64,000 nucleotides of DNA from Candidatus Cloacimonetes bacterium HGW-Cloacimonetes-3 (GCA_002840645.1 PHBO01000006.1:62001-126000); one strand, 5' to 3'. Shown: positions 8,308-17,187, counted from the first letter of the stretch. A program made the numbers and translations. The notes: generated by a model from the letters alone, not told the origin.

Positions 8308-8802
8308 ATGTACCGTATCTTAGCAACCTCTTTGTTGGTATGTGTCATCAGCCTTGGTTTCGGCTGCAAAGGCAAACCTGAAATGGTTCCCCAGGAATCC
8401 GAGACCCAATACCAATTCCGGCACGATGGCATGCTGGACATTATTGGGCAAGATAACAAGATAAAAACCAGCTTCAAGATAGAGATTGTGGAAAAAGAAG
8501 AGGAAGTGATGCGGGGCTTGAAAAACCGGGAGTCCATGGAACCGGATCAAGCTATGCTCTTCATCTTCCCCCAGATAGATTACTACGAGTTTTGGATGCA
8601 GGATACCTATCTGCCTCTTGATATGCTATTTATGACCGCTGATGAAACTGTGTTTCAGATTGTGGAAAACGCCAAGCCCTTTAGTGAAGAGCGCATCACC
8701 CCAGAAAAACCTAATAGTTATGTACTGGAAATCAACGCCGGTTTGGCAAAGAAACTTAAGTTACTTGTAGGAGACAAAATCTCGTGGAAAAGAAACCAGT
8801 AA
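8308..8802 (+). CDS. DUF192 lipoprotein
   Basis: Lipoprotein of 164 residues with a lipobox (LGFGC) in its signal peptide, anchored in the envelope after Cys21. The body is a DUF192 domain. Recognisable parts are FKIEIVEKEEEVMRGLKNRE, MLFIFP, the conserved FWMQDTYLPLDMLFM, and a C-terminal LEINAG plus GDKI. The start at 8308 is preferred because it gives a proper signal peptide and follows AAAGGAT; the frame is open 51 bases further upstream. DUF192 proteins are small periplasmic or secreted barrels without an agreed function. The gene overlaps the next lipoprotein gene by 19 bases. Confidence 0.87.
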   Translation: MYRILATSLLVCVISLGFGCKGKPEMVPQESETQYQFRHDGMLDIIGQDNKIKTSFKIEIVEKEEEVMRGLKNRESMEPDQAMLFIFPQIDYYEFWMQDTYLPLDMLFMTADETVFQIVENAKPFSEERITPEKPNSYVLEINAGLAKKLKLLVGDKISWKRNQ

Positions 8803-9686
8803 TCCTGCTGCTGATAGCCTTTCTATTGCTGTTTGGCTGCAAAGGCAAACCTGAATCTGATAGAGAACAATATGATGAGCAACATACAGACGAAGCCTAT
8901 GGCGAACCTTCAGGGACAGTAACCTTGCCGGACACAATAAAATCTAAAACACCCAATCTTGGTGAGATTAGTGCCTATGAATACACGTGGTCCAAAAGTG
9001 ACGACCTGCCGGATATGGTTATAATTATAGACGACTTTGGTCAGACCGGAGGCGAGCTGTTAGACGATTTCGCCAAACTGCCTTCCGCAGTTGCTCTTGC
9101 TATTTTGCCGGATTTGCCGCATACCGAAGCCACTGCTAAACTTGCGCATCAGACAAATCACGAAATACTTATCCACATCCCCATGCAGGCAGAAGGTAAT
9201 GCAAATCCCGGTAAACGCTTTGTTAAACAAGGTATGAAGCCGGATGAGATAAGCAACCTAATTGCCGATTTTCACTCTCAAATGCCCAAAGCCATAGCCG
9301 CCAACAATCATATGGGAAGCGCAGCCACGGCGGATTATGAGGTTATGACCACCGTTATGAAACAGCTTGATAATCTGGGAATGTTCTTTGTGGATAGTGC
9401 CACCACAGCTAAAAGCGCAGTTCCCACGGTTGCTTCAAAATTAGGGCAGAAAACCCTGAAACGTGACGTTTTTATGGATGTGCCGGATGTTACGGATGCC
9501 ACCATTATAGCCAAGATTCAGGGACTTTCCAAGTATAAAGGCAGAAACGAGCCAATCGTGGTGATAACGCACTGCCATAACCGCGCTAAACTTGAAGCTT
9601 TGGAGAAGTTTATCTCGCAAGTAACTTCCATGGGAATAAAACTAATACCCCCATCCAAAGCCTTGCGTAAAGCATCTGTAAGTTAA
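8784..9686 (+). CDS. Divergent polysaccharide deacetylase (YibQ family) lipoprotein
   Basis: Envelope lipoprotein of 300 residues with a GTG start at 8784, which overlaps the DUF192 gene by 19 bases. The signal peptide ends LLFGC. After a low-complexity acidic linker (about residues 26-70) comes a divergent polysaccharide deacetylase fold: VIIIDDFGQ (metal Asp pair), HEILIHIPMQ, NNHMGSAAT and a late VVITHCH. These residues match the family, which is thought to act on envelope glycans, but no substrate is proven. The lipobox region is nearly identical in DNA to that of the preceding gene. A long palindrome follows the stop codon. Confidence 0.85.
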   Translation: MEKKPVILLLIAFLLLFGCKGKPESDREQYDEQHTDEAYGEPSGTVTLPDTIKSKTPNLGEISAYEYTWSKSDDLPDMVIIIDDFGQTGGELLDDFAKLPSAVALAILPDLPHTEATAKLAHQTNHEILIHIPMQAEGNANPGKRFVKQGMKPDEISNLIADFHSQMPKAIAANNHMGSAATADYEVMTTVMKQLDNLGMFFVDSATTAKSAVPTVASKLGQKTLKRDVFMDVPDVTDATIIAKIQGLSKYKGRNEPIVVITHCHNRAKLEALEKFISQVTSMGIKLIPPSKALRKASVS

Positions 9687-9765
9687 TTATAAATTAGCAC
9701 ATTACAAACAACTCCATTTATACCTTCTCTTTCCTTCCTGTGTCCACAGTGTTAATCAAGTGACC

Positions 9766-9814
9766 ATCCCCTCTTAATCAAGCGTTAACTATTAACGCTT
9801 GATTTAGGGGGGAT
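9766..9814. repeat. Long palindrome D (23-nt arms, 3-nt loop)
   Basis: Left arm 9766-9788, loop CTA, right arm 9792-9814; 21 of 23 positions match by identity of the arms and one more forms a G-T pair. The motif TTAATCAAG occurs twice on the left (9752 and 9774), and its complement recurs outside the right arm near 9822. Pyrimidine-rich CTTTCCTTC outside left and GAAAGGAAG outside right extend the symmetry. It lies between convergent genes. It has no T-tract. Confidence 0.85.
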
Positions 9815-9920
9815 AAAGAAGTGATTAACGCCGTGAAGAAAGGAAGAGCAATTGATCTTACATGAGATTCCACAGTTGGAGAGTCATGGAGAGTCACCCT
9901 TTTAAGTCACCCTTTTAAGT

Positions 9921-10315
9921 GCGATACACCATAGCGAGGGTATGGACGAAGTAGAATCCCTCGTTGCGTGGCATATCGATACAAAGCCCTTATCCCTTTA
10001 TGGCTGGCACCATTCCCACGATTCGCTTTGACATATAGACACCAACAAAGATTATGCCAATAAATAAATTGAGAAGGATGGTTATGCAGTTTTTACAGTT
10101 AGCAAATCCAATCTGGAGTGCGTGGAGTGTTACATTATAAACCAAGAAGAACATCTTCATCATGCCATAGCAATGGAAGAATGGGATGCCATGTAAAAAA
10201 TAAACATTGGACACCGGGAGTAGAGATTGTGTCGCCCGTAAAGGGCTAAATGTGGTGATGTGTGTCTGTTCCGAGGGGTTACGCTTCGCTCCACACCCTC
10301 GCTATGGTATTTCGC
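9921..10315. repeat. Inverted pair of 25-bp repeats, 345 bp apart
   Basis: The segment 9921-9945 and the segment 10291-10315 are reverse complements at 22 of 25 positions; both contain CACCATAGCGAGGG or its complement. The space between them carries no gene. They could be ends of a decayed mobile element or two scattered copies of a genomic repeat. Confidence 0.6.
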
Positions 10316-10607
10316 TCATGAAGGGCTGTCTGGAACCTGAATGCTGTATGTTTTGCTAACAAATTATAGATAATGAAACAAGGAGATGATTATGCTAATT
10401 GAAAATGCCATTATCAGTGCCGGAATTGCCTGGCGGTGCAGGAAGTGGAACTCTCCAAGAATTGAGCATAAGAGATGAGGGAAGCCAGAGAGTGCATAAA
10501 ATTAAGAACGGAAGTTTTGAACGCCAGATTAGCACATCGAGAAAAAGATAGGAAGCTGCTTAACGGGGATAGATAATAGCGTGAATCAGGGTGATGCACA
10601 TATACCC

Positions 10608-10737
10608 CGCATGAAGTCTAAAGCGCTATCAGCTAAGGAGACAGCTTGAAACTGGGGAAGGCACACATTCCACGCATGAAGTCCAAAGCGCCCAAAGATA
10701 GGAGAAAGCTTGAAACTGGGGAAGGCGCTTTGAACTC
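10608..10737. repeat. 65-bp tandem duplication
   Basis: CGCATGAAGTCYAAAGCGC starts at 10608 and 10673. In each copy it is followed about 20 bases later by AGCTTGAAACTGGGGAAGGC. The two copies differ mostly in the middle, so the duplication is not recent. It lies just downstream of manA (minus strand). Confidence 0.75.
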
Positions 10738-10798
10738 CAAGCTATGTTACAACCATGTAGCCCTTTTATTATTGAAACTGTATATGCCGAGAGGGGAG

Positions 10799-11968
10799 TT
10801 AGGCGGAAGCTACAGCTACTAAAGCCTTGCCTTTTATATGCATAGCTTCGGAAGCATCACAGAATATCGCCTCTCCCATGCTTAAGATCATATCATCATT
10901 GCAATTGAAAGTGCCATGCAGACACAGCATAATCCTGGGCTTGTTAACAGAAGGAAGCAGGTACTCCCCTTTAAGCTCGATAAGGCTAAAGCTGAATTCT
11001 TTTGCTGGAGTGATATATACGTAAGAAGAGTCATCATGCTTCTGCACCTGCACCCAACCGACAATATAGGGCTGGAAACTTGATATGGCAAAAAGTCTCT
11101 CCAAATCTATATGTTTGGGGCTTAGTCCGCCACGGATTACGTTGTCAGAATTAGCCATCAATTCCAGCCCCGCACCATTTAGATATGCGTGCAAGATACC
11201 TGCTTCAATGTAGATGGCATCGAATGCTTTCAGCTTAACATAATTTAGCAGCAATGGCGATACTACGCCCGCATCATAACGATACTTCTCCATCAGGTTC
11301 AGGCATAGTTCCTTAAGCTCGTGAAGCTCAGTGCCGCTTGCGGGAGAGAAATGGACAATGCGGTTTACAGCATCGTGTAATTGAAGCTCATCCGAGGTCA
11401 TGATGTCCTTAAAAAAGCCTTGCAATGTGTTTGCATTGGGGTTTGCAGAGAAAGCCGAAAAGCCCTCCCAGATGTGCTCAAGCTTGAATGAGGTGATGTT
11501 GGCGATAATTTGCCCATAAGCTCTGAATCCGCATAAGGCAGTGAAATCCGTTAGTGCACACATCAGCTCCGGCTTGTGGTTGCTGTCCTTAAAAGTGCGC
11601 TTGGAATCGTCTAAGGCGATGCCACGGCGGTTTTCTTCGGCAAAGCCAAGCTTGGCGGTTTCTTTATCGGGATGCACTTGTATGGAGAGCGGCTCTTTGG
11701 CAGCCAAAACCTTTAGCAGAAAGGGGAGAGCACCTTCAAAAGTATCCTTAGCATCACCGAGGATAACAGCGGGGTTTGCGGCAATGTAGCTATGAAGGGG
11801 AATATGTTTCTCTGCTAACTGGATGGTGGAAGGGGCTTTTGGATGGGCACCCAGCCACATTTCTGCCAGCGGGGTTCCTTCTCTATCCTCCAGTGAACAT
11901 AGGTTCTGGATGAAACTGTCATCACCCCAGGAGTAGGTTTGAAAAGTAGGGAGCAATCTGTATGGCAT
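10799..11968 (-). CDS. manA: Mannose-6-phosphate isomerase, class I
   Basis: Interconverts fructose 6-phosphate and mannose 6-phosphate, feeding GDP-mannose and mannose-containing polysaccharides. The 389-residue protein is full length. Visible are the zinc site (LSIQVHPDKE with Gln and His, HKPELM with Glu, GILHAYLNG with His) and the class I signature LELMANSDNVIRGGLSPKHI with its catalytic Arg. It lies 47 bases after the MBOAT acyltransferase gene on the same strand. This suggests that mannose supply and polysaccharide acylation are co-expressed. Confidence 0.94.
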   Translation of the reverse strand: MPYRLLPTFQTYSWGDDSFIQNLCSLEDREGTPLAEMWLGAHPKAPSTIQLAEKHIPLHSYIAANPAVILGDAKDTFEGALPFLLKVLAAKEPLSIQVHPDKETAKLGFAEENRRGIALDDSKRTFKDSNHKPELMCALTDFTALCGFRAYGQIIANITSFKLEHIWEGFSAFSANPNANTLQGFFKDIMTSDELQLHDAVNRIVHFSPASGTELHELKELCLNLMEKYRYDAGVVSPLLLNYVKLKAFDAIYIEAGILHAYLNGAGLELMANSDNVIRGGLSPKHIDLERLFAISSFQPYIVGWVQVQKHDDSSYVYITPAKEFSFSLIELKGEYLLPSVNKPRIMLCLHGTFNCNDDMILSMGEAIFCDASEAMHIKGKALVAVASA

Positions 11969-12015
11969 GTTATATCCTTCTTCGGTAGCACAGCCTTGGG
12001 ATGCTGTATTACCTG

Positions 12016-13479
12016 CTAAAACTGAAAGTAAATAAAGGGCTGTATATCCGCCGAGCGCGCTTGGAAAAGAATCCAGATCACAACAGCCAACATAAGTGAC
12101 TGTAACACTATCGGTGTCTTACGCAGCAGTTTTTCGAAACTAAGCTCGAAACTATCAGGCATCCAATGGAAAAGATAACCCGCACCAAGGAGGATGGCAA
12201 CCAGACGATACTCAGCTATCCATTGCCAGAAGATGGTGCCATTGAACACTGTGAAGATGCGGCTGATAATTAACCAGGCATTGGCAAAATCAGGGGAGCG
12301 GAAGAATATCCAGCAGAAACAGATAAAGTGGAAGGTGAGGATAACCCCGATAGCTTTCATGAAACGGGTTTGCAGGAAACGGATGTTTGATACCAGCTTA
12401 TCGAAGGCTAAAGCCAAACCGTGTAAGCCACCCCAGAAAACGAAGTTCCAAGAAGCACCATGCCACAATCCACCCAGCAACATGGTAATCATCAGGTTCA
12501 TATACTGCCTTGGCTTGCCCTTTTTGTTGCCACCCAAGGGAATGTACAGATAATCCCGCAGCCAGGTGGACAGAGAAATATGCCACCTGCGCCAGAAATC
12601 GGTTACGCTGGTGGCACGATAGGGTGAAAGGAAATTAACAGGTAAATTGAACCCCAGCAAAGCAGCAAGACCTATAGCGATATCGGAGTACCCACTGAAA
12701 TCACAGTATATCTGTATAGCATAGGCATACACCGCAAGCAGGTTTTCAGCTCCAGAAAACAAAGCGGGATTGTCGAAAACCCTATCCACAAAATTAATTG
12801 ATAAGTAATCTGCGATAACGCCCTTTTTTAGCAAACCGGCGAAGATAAGTACCAAAGCTCTGGCAATGGTGTCCTTGTCCATATGTACATGCTTGTGAAT
12901 CTGAGGTATGAAATACGAGGCACGAACGATAGGACCCGCCACCAATTGGGGGAAGAAGGACACAAAAAAGACAAAATCAGAGAAGCTGGTAATGGGTTTC
13001 AGCTTGCCAAAATAGATATCGAGAGTGTAACTCCAGGTTTGAAAAGTGAAGAATGATATCCCCACGGGAAGAAAGATGTCCATTAGCGGGAGCTGTCCAC
13101 CAGTAAGCTGATTTATGGTTGTGAGGATGAAATTTGTATATTTGAAGTAGCCCAGTGAACCGAGATTCCATAGTAAGCTTATCAGTAAAAAAGAGCGTTT
13201 TCCCGCCTTGTTTTTTGTATGGTATATACCGGAACCCAATCCATAATTAACCAAAGAAGTGATAACCAGGATTAAAACAAAGGCACCGCTGGTCTTGTAA
13301 TAAAAATAGAGAGAAATTAGCATCAGATACCAGGTGCGGACTTTAACCCGATTTGCGAACAAGGGGTAGAACAACAGAATCACAATGAAGAAGAAAAGGA
13401 AGAAAGTGCTGTTGAACAGCAATGGCATATGAGCATCGTAGATCATAGCAGAGAGTATTTTCTGGATCAGATTTATCAC
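12016..13479 (-). CDS. MBOAT family O-acyltransferase (AlgI/PatA/DltB-like)
   Basis: Polytopic membrane acyltransferase of 487 residues. It would move an acyl group, usually acetyl, across the membrane for surface polysaccharide modification. The MBOAT core is clear: DFWRRWHISLSTWLRDYLYI, PLGGNKKGK, and the catalytic His in GGLWHGASWNF followed by WGGLHGLAL. About ten hydrophobic helices are present. The GTG start sits right after the upstream TGA (TGATGTG), so it is probably translated by re-initiation. An internal Met (residue 18, MPLLFNS) is an alternative. In AlgI/PatA systems a periplasmic SGNH esterase completes the transfer, and two such genes precede it here. Confidence 0.93.
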   Translation of the reverse strand: MINLIQKILSAMIYDAHMPLLFNSTFFLFFFIVILLFYPLFANRVKVRTWYLMLISLYFYYKTSGAFVLILVITSLVNYGLGSGIYHTKNKAGKRSFLLISLLWNLGSLGYFKYTNFILTTINQLTGGQLPLMDIFLPVGISFFTFQTWSYTLDIYFGKLKPITSFSDFVFFVSFFPQLVAGPIVRASYFIPQIHKHVHMDKDTIARALVLIFAGLLKKGVIADYLSINFVDRVFDNPALFSGAENLLAVYAYAIQIYCDFSGYSDIAIGLAALLGFNLPVNFLSPYRATSVTDFWRRWHISLSTWLRDYLYIPLGGNKKGKPRQYMNLMITMLLGGLWHGASWNFVFWGGLHGLALAFDKLVSNIRFLQTRFMKAIGVILTFHFICFCWIFFRSPDFANAWLIISRIFTVFNGTIFWQWIAEYRLVAILLGAGYLFHWMPDSFELSFEKLLRKTPIVLQSLMLAVVIWILFQARSADIQPFIYFQF

Positions 13480-13480
13480 A

Positions 13481-14782
13481 TCAATCCCTTGAATCCGTGT
13501 TTTCGCTGTATTTCTTGTAGCTTTTCACAAAAGCTTGATAAAACAGATAACCTTGCAACATATATCCTTTAGGAGTGTAATGCAAAAGGTCTTTGGAAGC
13601 CATTTGTTCTTTGCGCCACTTGTTCACACTTCCCTTTCCTCCCATCACTTCGCTTAACTTCCACCAAGCACAGTTGTTTTCCTTTGCATAGTCTATCATG
13701 GTCTTTTCTACTTTGGCAAGATCGGAATTGTGCTTGCCCTGTTTGTTGGAATCTGGCGGCAGCGTAAGCAGTACAGGTGTATCGGGGTTAGATTTCCGCA
13801 GTAATAGCATAAATTTGTTTAGGTTAGCACTAAACTGCTCGTTGCGATAATTTCCCTGAGCGTCGTTCGTGCCTAAAGATACTACAATCAAATCGGGCTT
13901 TAAAATGCCTATTTGCTCGAATATGCGGGGAGAATCCAACAGATTGTAAAAGCCTGCTCCGTTTATCCCGGTGGAATGAAATAGTAAACCAGGCTGAGTC
14001 TTTTCCAGCAGCAGACCATAGATGGTTGACGGTTCTCCTTTTAATGTAAGGCTGATATTGCTTAGAGGGTTATTCCATGAAACAGAGCTATATCGGTAAT
14101 CCCTCCAGCGAATAGTTGTTTCAGAATTTGTGCTTTGTTTTATTTCCGCTTTTAAGCCGGGAAGCGAACTTATGGTGCTTATTTTATCGAAGCTGTTATC
14201 GGTGCTGAAGAAATTGTTTGTGCTAATCTCTAAAGGAGAACTGCCATTGGAATTGATAGAATAACCGCAAAGACCACGTTCACTTTTATTCCGGGTGAAA
14301 CCGCCGGATGAAGTAATGCGATAGTCATCCGGCTGATTTGTACCTGCAAGACGCAAGGGGAAAACCAATCCTCTGCCTGCGTTGCCATAATACTTCTGTA
14401 ATGAGGATCGGGCAGTACCAGAGAAATAACCTGACTGAATATGAGAATCACCGATTTGGTATATGCTTACCCTGTCTCGCAATCCGCTGCGAAGCTGCAT
14501 CAGCTTTTCATAGAAGCCTTTCATTGTTTTACTGTCATTTTGTAGGTAGTTGTCTTTATGATCAATGAATTTAAAGCGGTTCAGGTATTCGTTACTGTCC
14601 AAAAGTAGGTAGTAACTTTGGATAAATTCCTCAAGGGAATCCATATCTGGAGGGTATTCTTCTTCGCTGTACAATTCTTCAATATAAGCAGTTTCTGAGC
14701 TTTCCTGAGCACTTGATGTGTTTAGAATTAGCAAGAACAACAAGCTAAGGACGAGCAGGAAGGCTAAATTCCTCTGTTTCAA
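13481..14782 (-). CDS. Secreted SGNH/GDSL hydrolase-like protein
   Basis: Exported protein of 433 residues with signal peptide MKQRNLAFLLVLSLLFLLIL, cleaved near SSA. The SGNH fold is seen from IYQIGDSHIQSGYFSG (block I, nucleophile Ser in GDS, about residue 113), through VSLGTNDAQG (block III) to LLHYTPKGY (block V with the catalytic His). An inserted beta-rich region lies between blocks I and III. It sits between a second SGNH gene (4-base ATGA overlap) and the MBOAT gene. By analogy with PatB, AlgX and AlgJ it probably places or removes O-acyl groups on a glycan outside the inner membrane. Confidence 0.88.
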   Translation of the reverse strand: MKQRNLAFLLVLSLLFLLILNTSSAQESSETAYIEELYSEEEYPPDMDSLEEFIQSYYLLLDSNEYLNRFKFIDHKDNYLQNDSKTMKGFYEKLMQLRSGLRDRVSIYQIGDSHIQSGYFSGTARSSLQKYYGNAGRGLVFPLRLAGTNQPDDYRITSSGGFTRNKSERGLCGYSINSNGSSPLEISTNNFFSTDNSFDKISTISSLPGLKAEIKQSTNSETTIRWRDYRYSSVSWNNPLSNISLTLKGEPSTIYGLLLEKTQPGLLFHSTGINGAGFYNLLDSPRIFEQIGILKPDLIVVSLGTNDAQGNYRNEQFSANLNKFMLLLRKSNPDTPVLLTLPPDSNKQGKHNSDLAKVEKTMIDYAKENNCAWWKLSEVMGGKGSVNKWRKEQMASKDLLHYTPKGYMLQGYLFYQAFVKSYKKYSENTDSRD

Positions 14783-16173
14783 TCTAAGCCCTTGAGATAA
14801 TTATAGAGCATAACAGCAACATGTTCACCTCCACTACGCGTGAAGTGAGTGTAATCCTTGCCTGCCCATGCAGGTTTATGTGCAACGTAAGTGGGCATGG
14901 AATCGTTTCCACCCATAGCAGCAAAAAGGTTCCAGAAACCCGTCTTCATCTCCTCTGCGACCTTACTTTGTGTTTTTACCAGATATGGGATATCAGGCGA
15001 GGTATGGTAGTTTCCATTCAGCTTGATACTGCGATCATGAGCACTAACCAGCAGGATCGGAACGCCCGGCAGGGCATCCTGAATGTGCTTGATGGTTAGC
15101 TTCATCCCTCTTTCATAATAGCTGTAGTCTGTAATTTTGGGGCTTGATACATTTTCACCATATTGCAAAATAATCAGGTCGTAATTCAGGTATTTGTGGA
15201 AACCTTTCAACACATCATTGTGTATGCGCTGGAAATACATCCCGCTGTATCCTCTAATCGGGAAGTTATCCACATAAGCACCTCTGGGTTCATCGAAGCT
15301 AACTCCATAAACATGAATGGGATCGTAGGCAGAAAACACCAGCTTTATCTTCTGGATTGGCGTAGCGGAGCTGAGATCAAGCACTTGCACTCCTGAACCG
15401 GCTTTCAGACGACGCTTCTGTGCAGGTGAACCATCCACGGAGACGCTAACAAAGCTGCTATCAGAAGCCATACTGTAAAACAATCTGATGTTGCTAAAGG
15501 TTGGTGCTCCACCCGCAATACCTGCGGCTGCATATTCCACCCAGGGATTAGTGCTCACATAATATCTGGTACTCTGTTTCTGTGGCTTGGTTGGTGCAAC
15601 AAAAAAACTGTCCATCACAGCAAGGCTATCCAGTTTCATTGGCTCAATTGCTTTCTCTGCAATATAGTAGTTACGAGGGATAAAAGTGTATCCGGTGAAG
15701 CCGAGAGATGTAGCGCTGCTTTGTGTGCTCATAAATGATAGGCTTTCCCAGTTCTTGGAGAAGCTGTGTTTAATTGTTTGCCTGAAACCTGATACTATGG
15801 ACGTGATAGGAACCAAGCCAACCCCGCTACCCCCATGTGTGGCTTGCAGTTCCTGACGCAGCTTAGCGGTAATCAAATCACCCTCGATAATGGAATCTCC
15901 GAAGTAAGCGATACGTAAGCCGGCATTGGGATTGTTAAGCTTATTAATAAATGGCTTAACATGCATAAGATCGCTTTCAATAATTGTTGCATCCTCTGCT
16001 TTAACCGAATCAGCTACTACAATCGGCTGAGTTGGTGTTAAATGCTCAAACCAGGTGAGCTTTTTAATTGGCGCAACACTATTATCCCATGCGGGGATTA
16101 TCATAGCCAGCACGCCAACTAAAACAGCGGTGAGTGCGATGAGGATCATTGGTTTGAAGAATTCTTTATTCAT
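14779..16173 (-). CDS. Membrane-anchored SGNH/GDSL hydrolase-like protein
   Basis: First gene of the SGNH-SGNH-MBOAT-manA operon; 464 residues. It has a short cytoplasmic start, one membrane helix (about residues 9-28, MILIALTAVLVGVLAMII) and a periplasmic SGNH domain. Block I reads IAYFGDSIIEGD, block III is altered to ILQYGENVSS, and block V is DYTHFTRSGG. The GxN of block III survives, although the usual Asp after Asn is replaced. The retained helix instead of a cleaved signal resembles AlgJ-type partners of MBOAT proteins. It overlaps the next gene by four bases (ATGA). Confidence 0.87.
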   Translation of the reverse strand: MNKEFFKPMILIALTAVLVGVLAMIIPAWDNSVAPIKKLTWFEHLTPTQPIVVADSVKAEDATIIESDLMHVKPFINKLNNPNAGLRIAYFGDSIIEGDLITAKLRQELQATHGGSGVGLVPITSIVSGFRQTIKHSFSKNWESLSFMSTQSSATSLGFTGYTFIPRNYYIAEKAIEPMKLDSLAVMDSFFVAPTKPQKQSTRYYVSTNPWVEYAAAGIAGGAPTFSNIRLFYSMASDSSFVSVSVDGSPAQKRRLKAGSGVQVLDLSSATPIQKIKLVFSAYDPIHVYGVSFDEPRGAYVDNFPIRGYSGMYFQRIHNDVLKGFHKYLNYDLIILQYGENVSSPKITDYSYYERGMKLTIKHIQDALPGVPILLVSAHDRSIKLNGNYHTSPDIPYLVKTQSKVAEEMKTGFWNLFAAMGGNDSMPTYVAHKPAWAGKDYTHFTRSGGEHVAVMLYNYLKGLD

Positions 16174-16418
16174 TTCGTATCTCTATTTTTACTCTGGGCA
16201 AAGTCAGTTATTAGATTGCTTACATAAGTCAAGAATAATTTGGCTTTTATTTAACTTGACTTAAACTATTGGAAAGAGGATGTGTGTTCAGGTAGCTAAA
16301 ATATGGCGAGTATCAGTTACCGAAGCTAACGCTGGATGGAGAATATGCTAACTGCCTCCTGTAGTGCTAAGCGGCTTAACACGGTAATAAAATAAGTACA
16401 AGATTTAAGGAGTAACCT

Positions 16419-16889
16419 ATGAAAAAGGCTATTAATTCTGTAACGTTAGTTGGAGCGATGTTTGTGTTTCTCTCTTCCTGTGCAGCTCCGCAGCCTGTGA
16501 AGCCTACAGCAAAACCTGTAGCTAAACCTATAGAGAAACCCGCAGAGAAACCTACGCTGGCATTAATCGATAAAACTTTCGAGGAGCTTGCTGCCACTGA
16601 ATCAGAAAAGAAGAAAACAGATATGGATCACGTAAAGAATGTGGTAAATATGAGGCAGGTACAGTTGCGAAACCTTTATAAACAGGAAAAGATAAGCAAC
16701 CCATCGCAGGGTACTTTGCTGATTAAGCTTAATATTAGCGATAAAGGAACTGTGCCAAATCCGGAAGTTTCAGTGGATTCTGGAACATTCTCGCCAGAAT
16801 TCGTAGACTCAATTCGGCAAGAGCTGACAGGCTGGAGATTTATGGTTAGATCGCCCTTAACTTATGCTTTTAAGATTGAGCTTAAATAG
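16419..16889 (+). CDS. Lipoprotein with TonB-C/AgmX-like C-terminal domain
   Basis: Protein of 156 residues. The signal peptide has a lipobox-like LSSC at Cys21. It is followed by a Lys-Pro rich spacer (KPTAKPVAKPIEKPAEKP) that would span the periplasm. A short helical stretch comes next. The end is a TonB-C-like fold: GTLLIKLNISDKGTVPNPEV then LTGWRFMV. Such domains in AgmX/PglI-like proteins follow a motility or cell-envelope pattern, but no ExbB/ExbD partners are near. It has AAGGAG before the ATG. It stands alone between the SGNH operon (divergent) and proS. Confidence 0.78.
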   Translation: MKKAINSVTLVGAMFVFLSSCAAPQPVKPTAKPVAKPIEKPAEKPTLALIDKTFEELAATESEKKKTDMDHVKNVVNMRQVQLRNLYKQEKISNPSQGTLLIKLNISDKGTVPNPEVSVDSGTFSPEFVDSIRQELTGWRFMVRSPLTYAFKIELK

Positions 16890-17187
16890 GTCTCACGCGA
16901 TACAGCTTTCCATGTAGACATAGCTCTAAAATATCAGTTGATTTTTTATACCCAGCTTTACGTCACTTTGTTGAGTGCATAGCACATAGGCGATATAGGT
17001 ATTCTTATTTTCTACTAAACAGATTCAATGAAGGTGATCAGCTACTTTCTTGCAAGAATGCAAAGAACAAGAAAGGGCAGTTTCATTTGGCATTGACAAT
17101 TTATGCTTCTTAACATCCTTGGTTTCTTTACAGAATTATGTGTAGGTGCGTGTTTCAGTTTAAGTATATTGTTGAATCATCACCGGA
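16890..17187. other. 298-bp intergenic region upstream of proS
   Basis: No gene seen. A hairpin with an 8-bp stem (CTTTCTTG at 17045-17052, CAAGAAAG at 17068-17075) and a TTGACA at about 17092 are the only notable elements; a matching -10 box is not clear. I see no T-box features (specifier stem, T-box sequence) in this leader. Confidence 0.5.

Larger units (their letters stand above)
9687..10798. other. 1.1-kb gene-free region with palindrome and degenerate repeats
   Basis: No gene with convincing codon structure is visible. The contents, from left to right, are: palindrome D (9766-9814); a short tandem of AGTCACCCTTTTA near 9894-9920; two 25-base segments in inverted orientation (9921-9945 and 10291-10315, 22 of 25 identical); and a 65-base unit present twice in tandem (10608 and 10673). 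One reading of the right copy of the inverted pair gives LRSTPSLWYFAHEGL, the kind of phrase found in dispersed repeat families rather than true proteins. A 48-codon frame at 10405-10551 exists but lacks support. Confidence 0.7.

Noticed and set aside
10405-10551. 48-codon reading frame beginning MPLSVPELPGG in the 9.7-10.8 kb gap
   Set aside because: No ribosome site at its ATG (the AAGGAG there serves another frame that stops after 28 codons), and all three frames look equally plausible, as in decayed sequence.
16890-17187. T-box or other riboswitch before proS
   Set aside because: No T-box sequence, specifier stem or terminator/antiterminator pair is visible; only one 8-bp hairpin.
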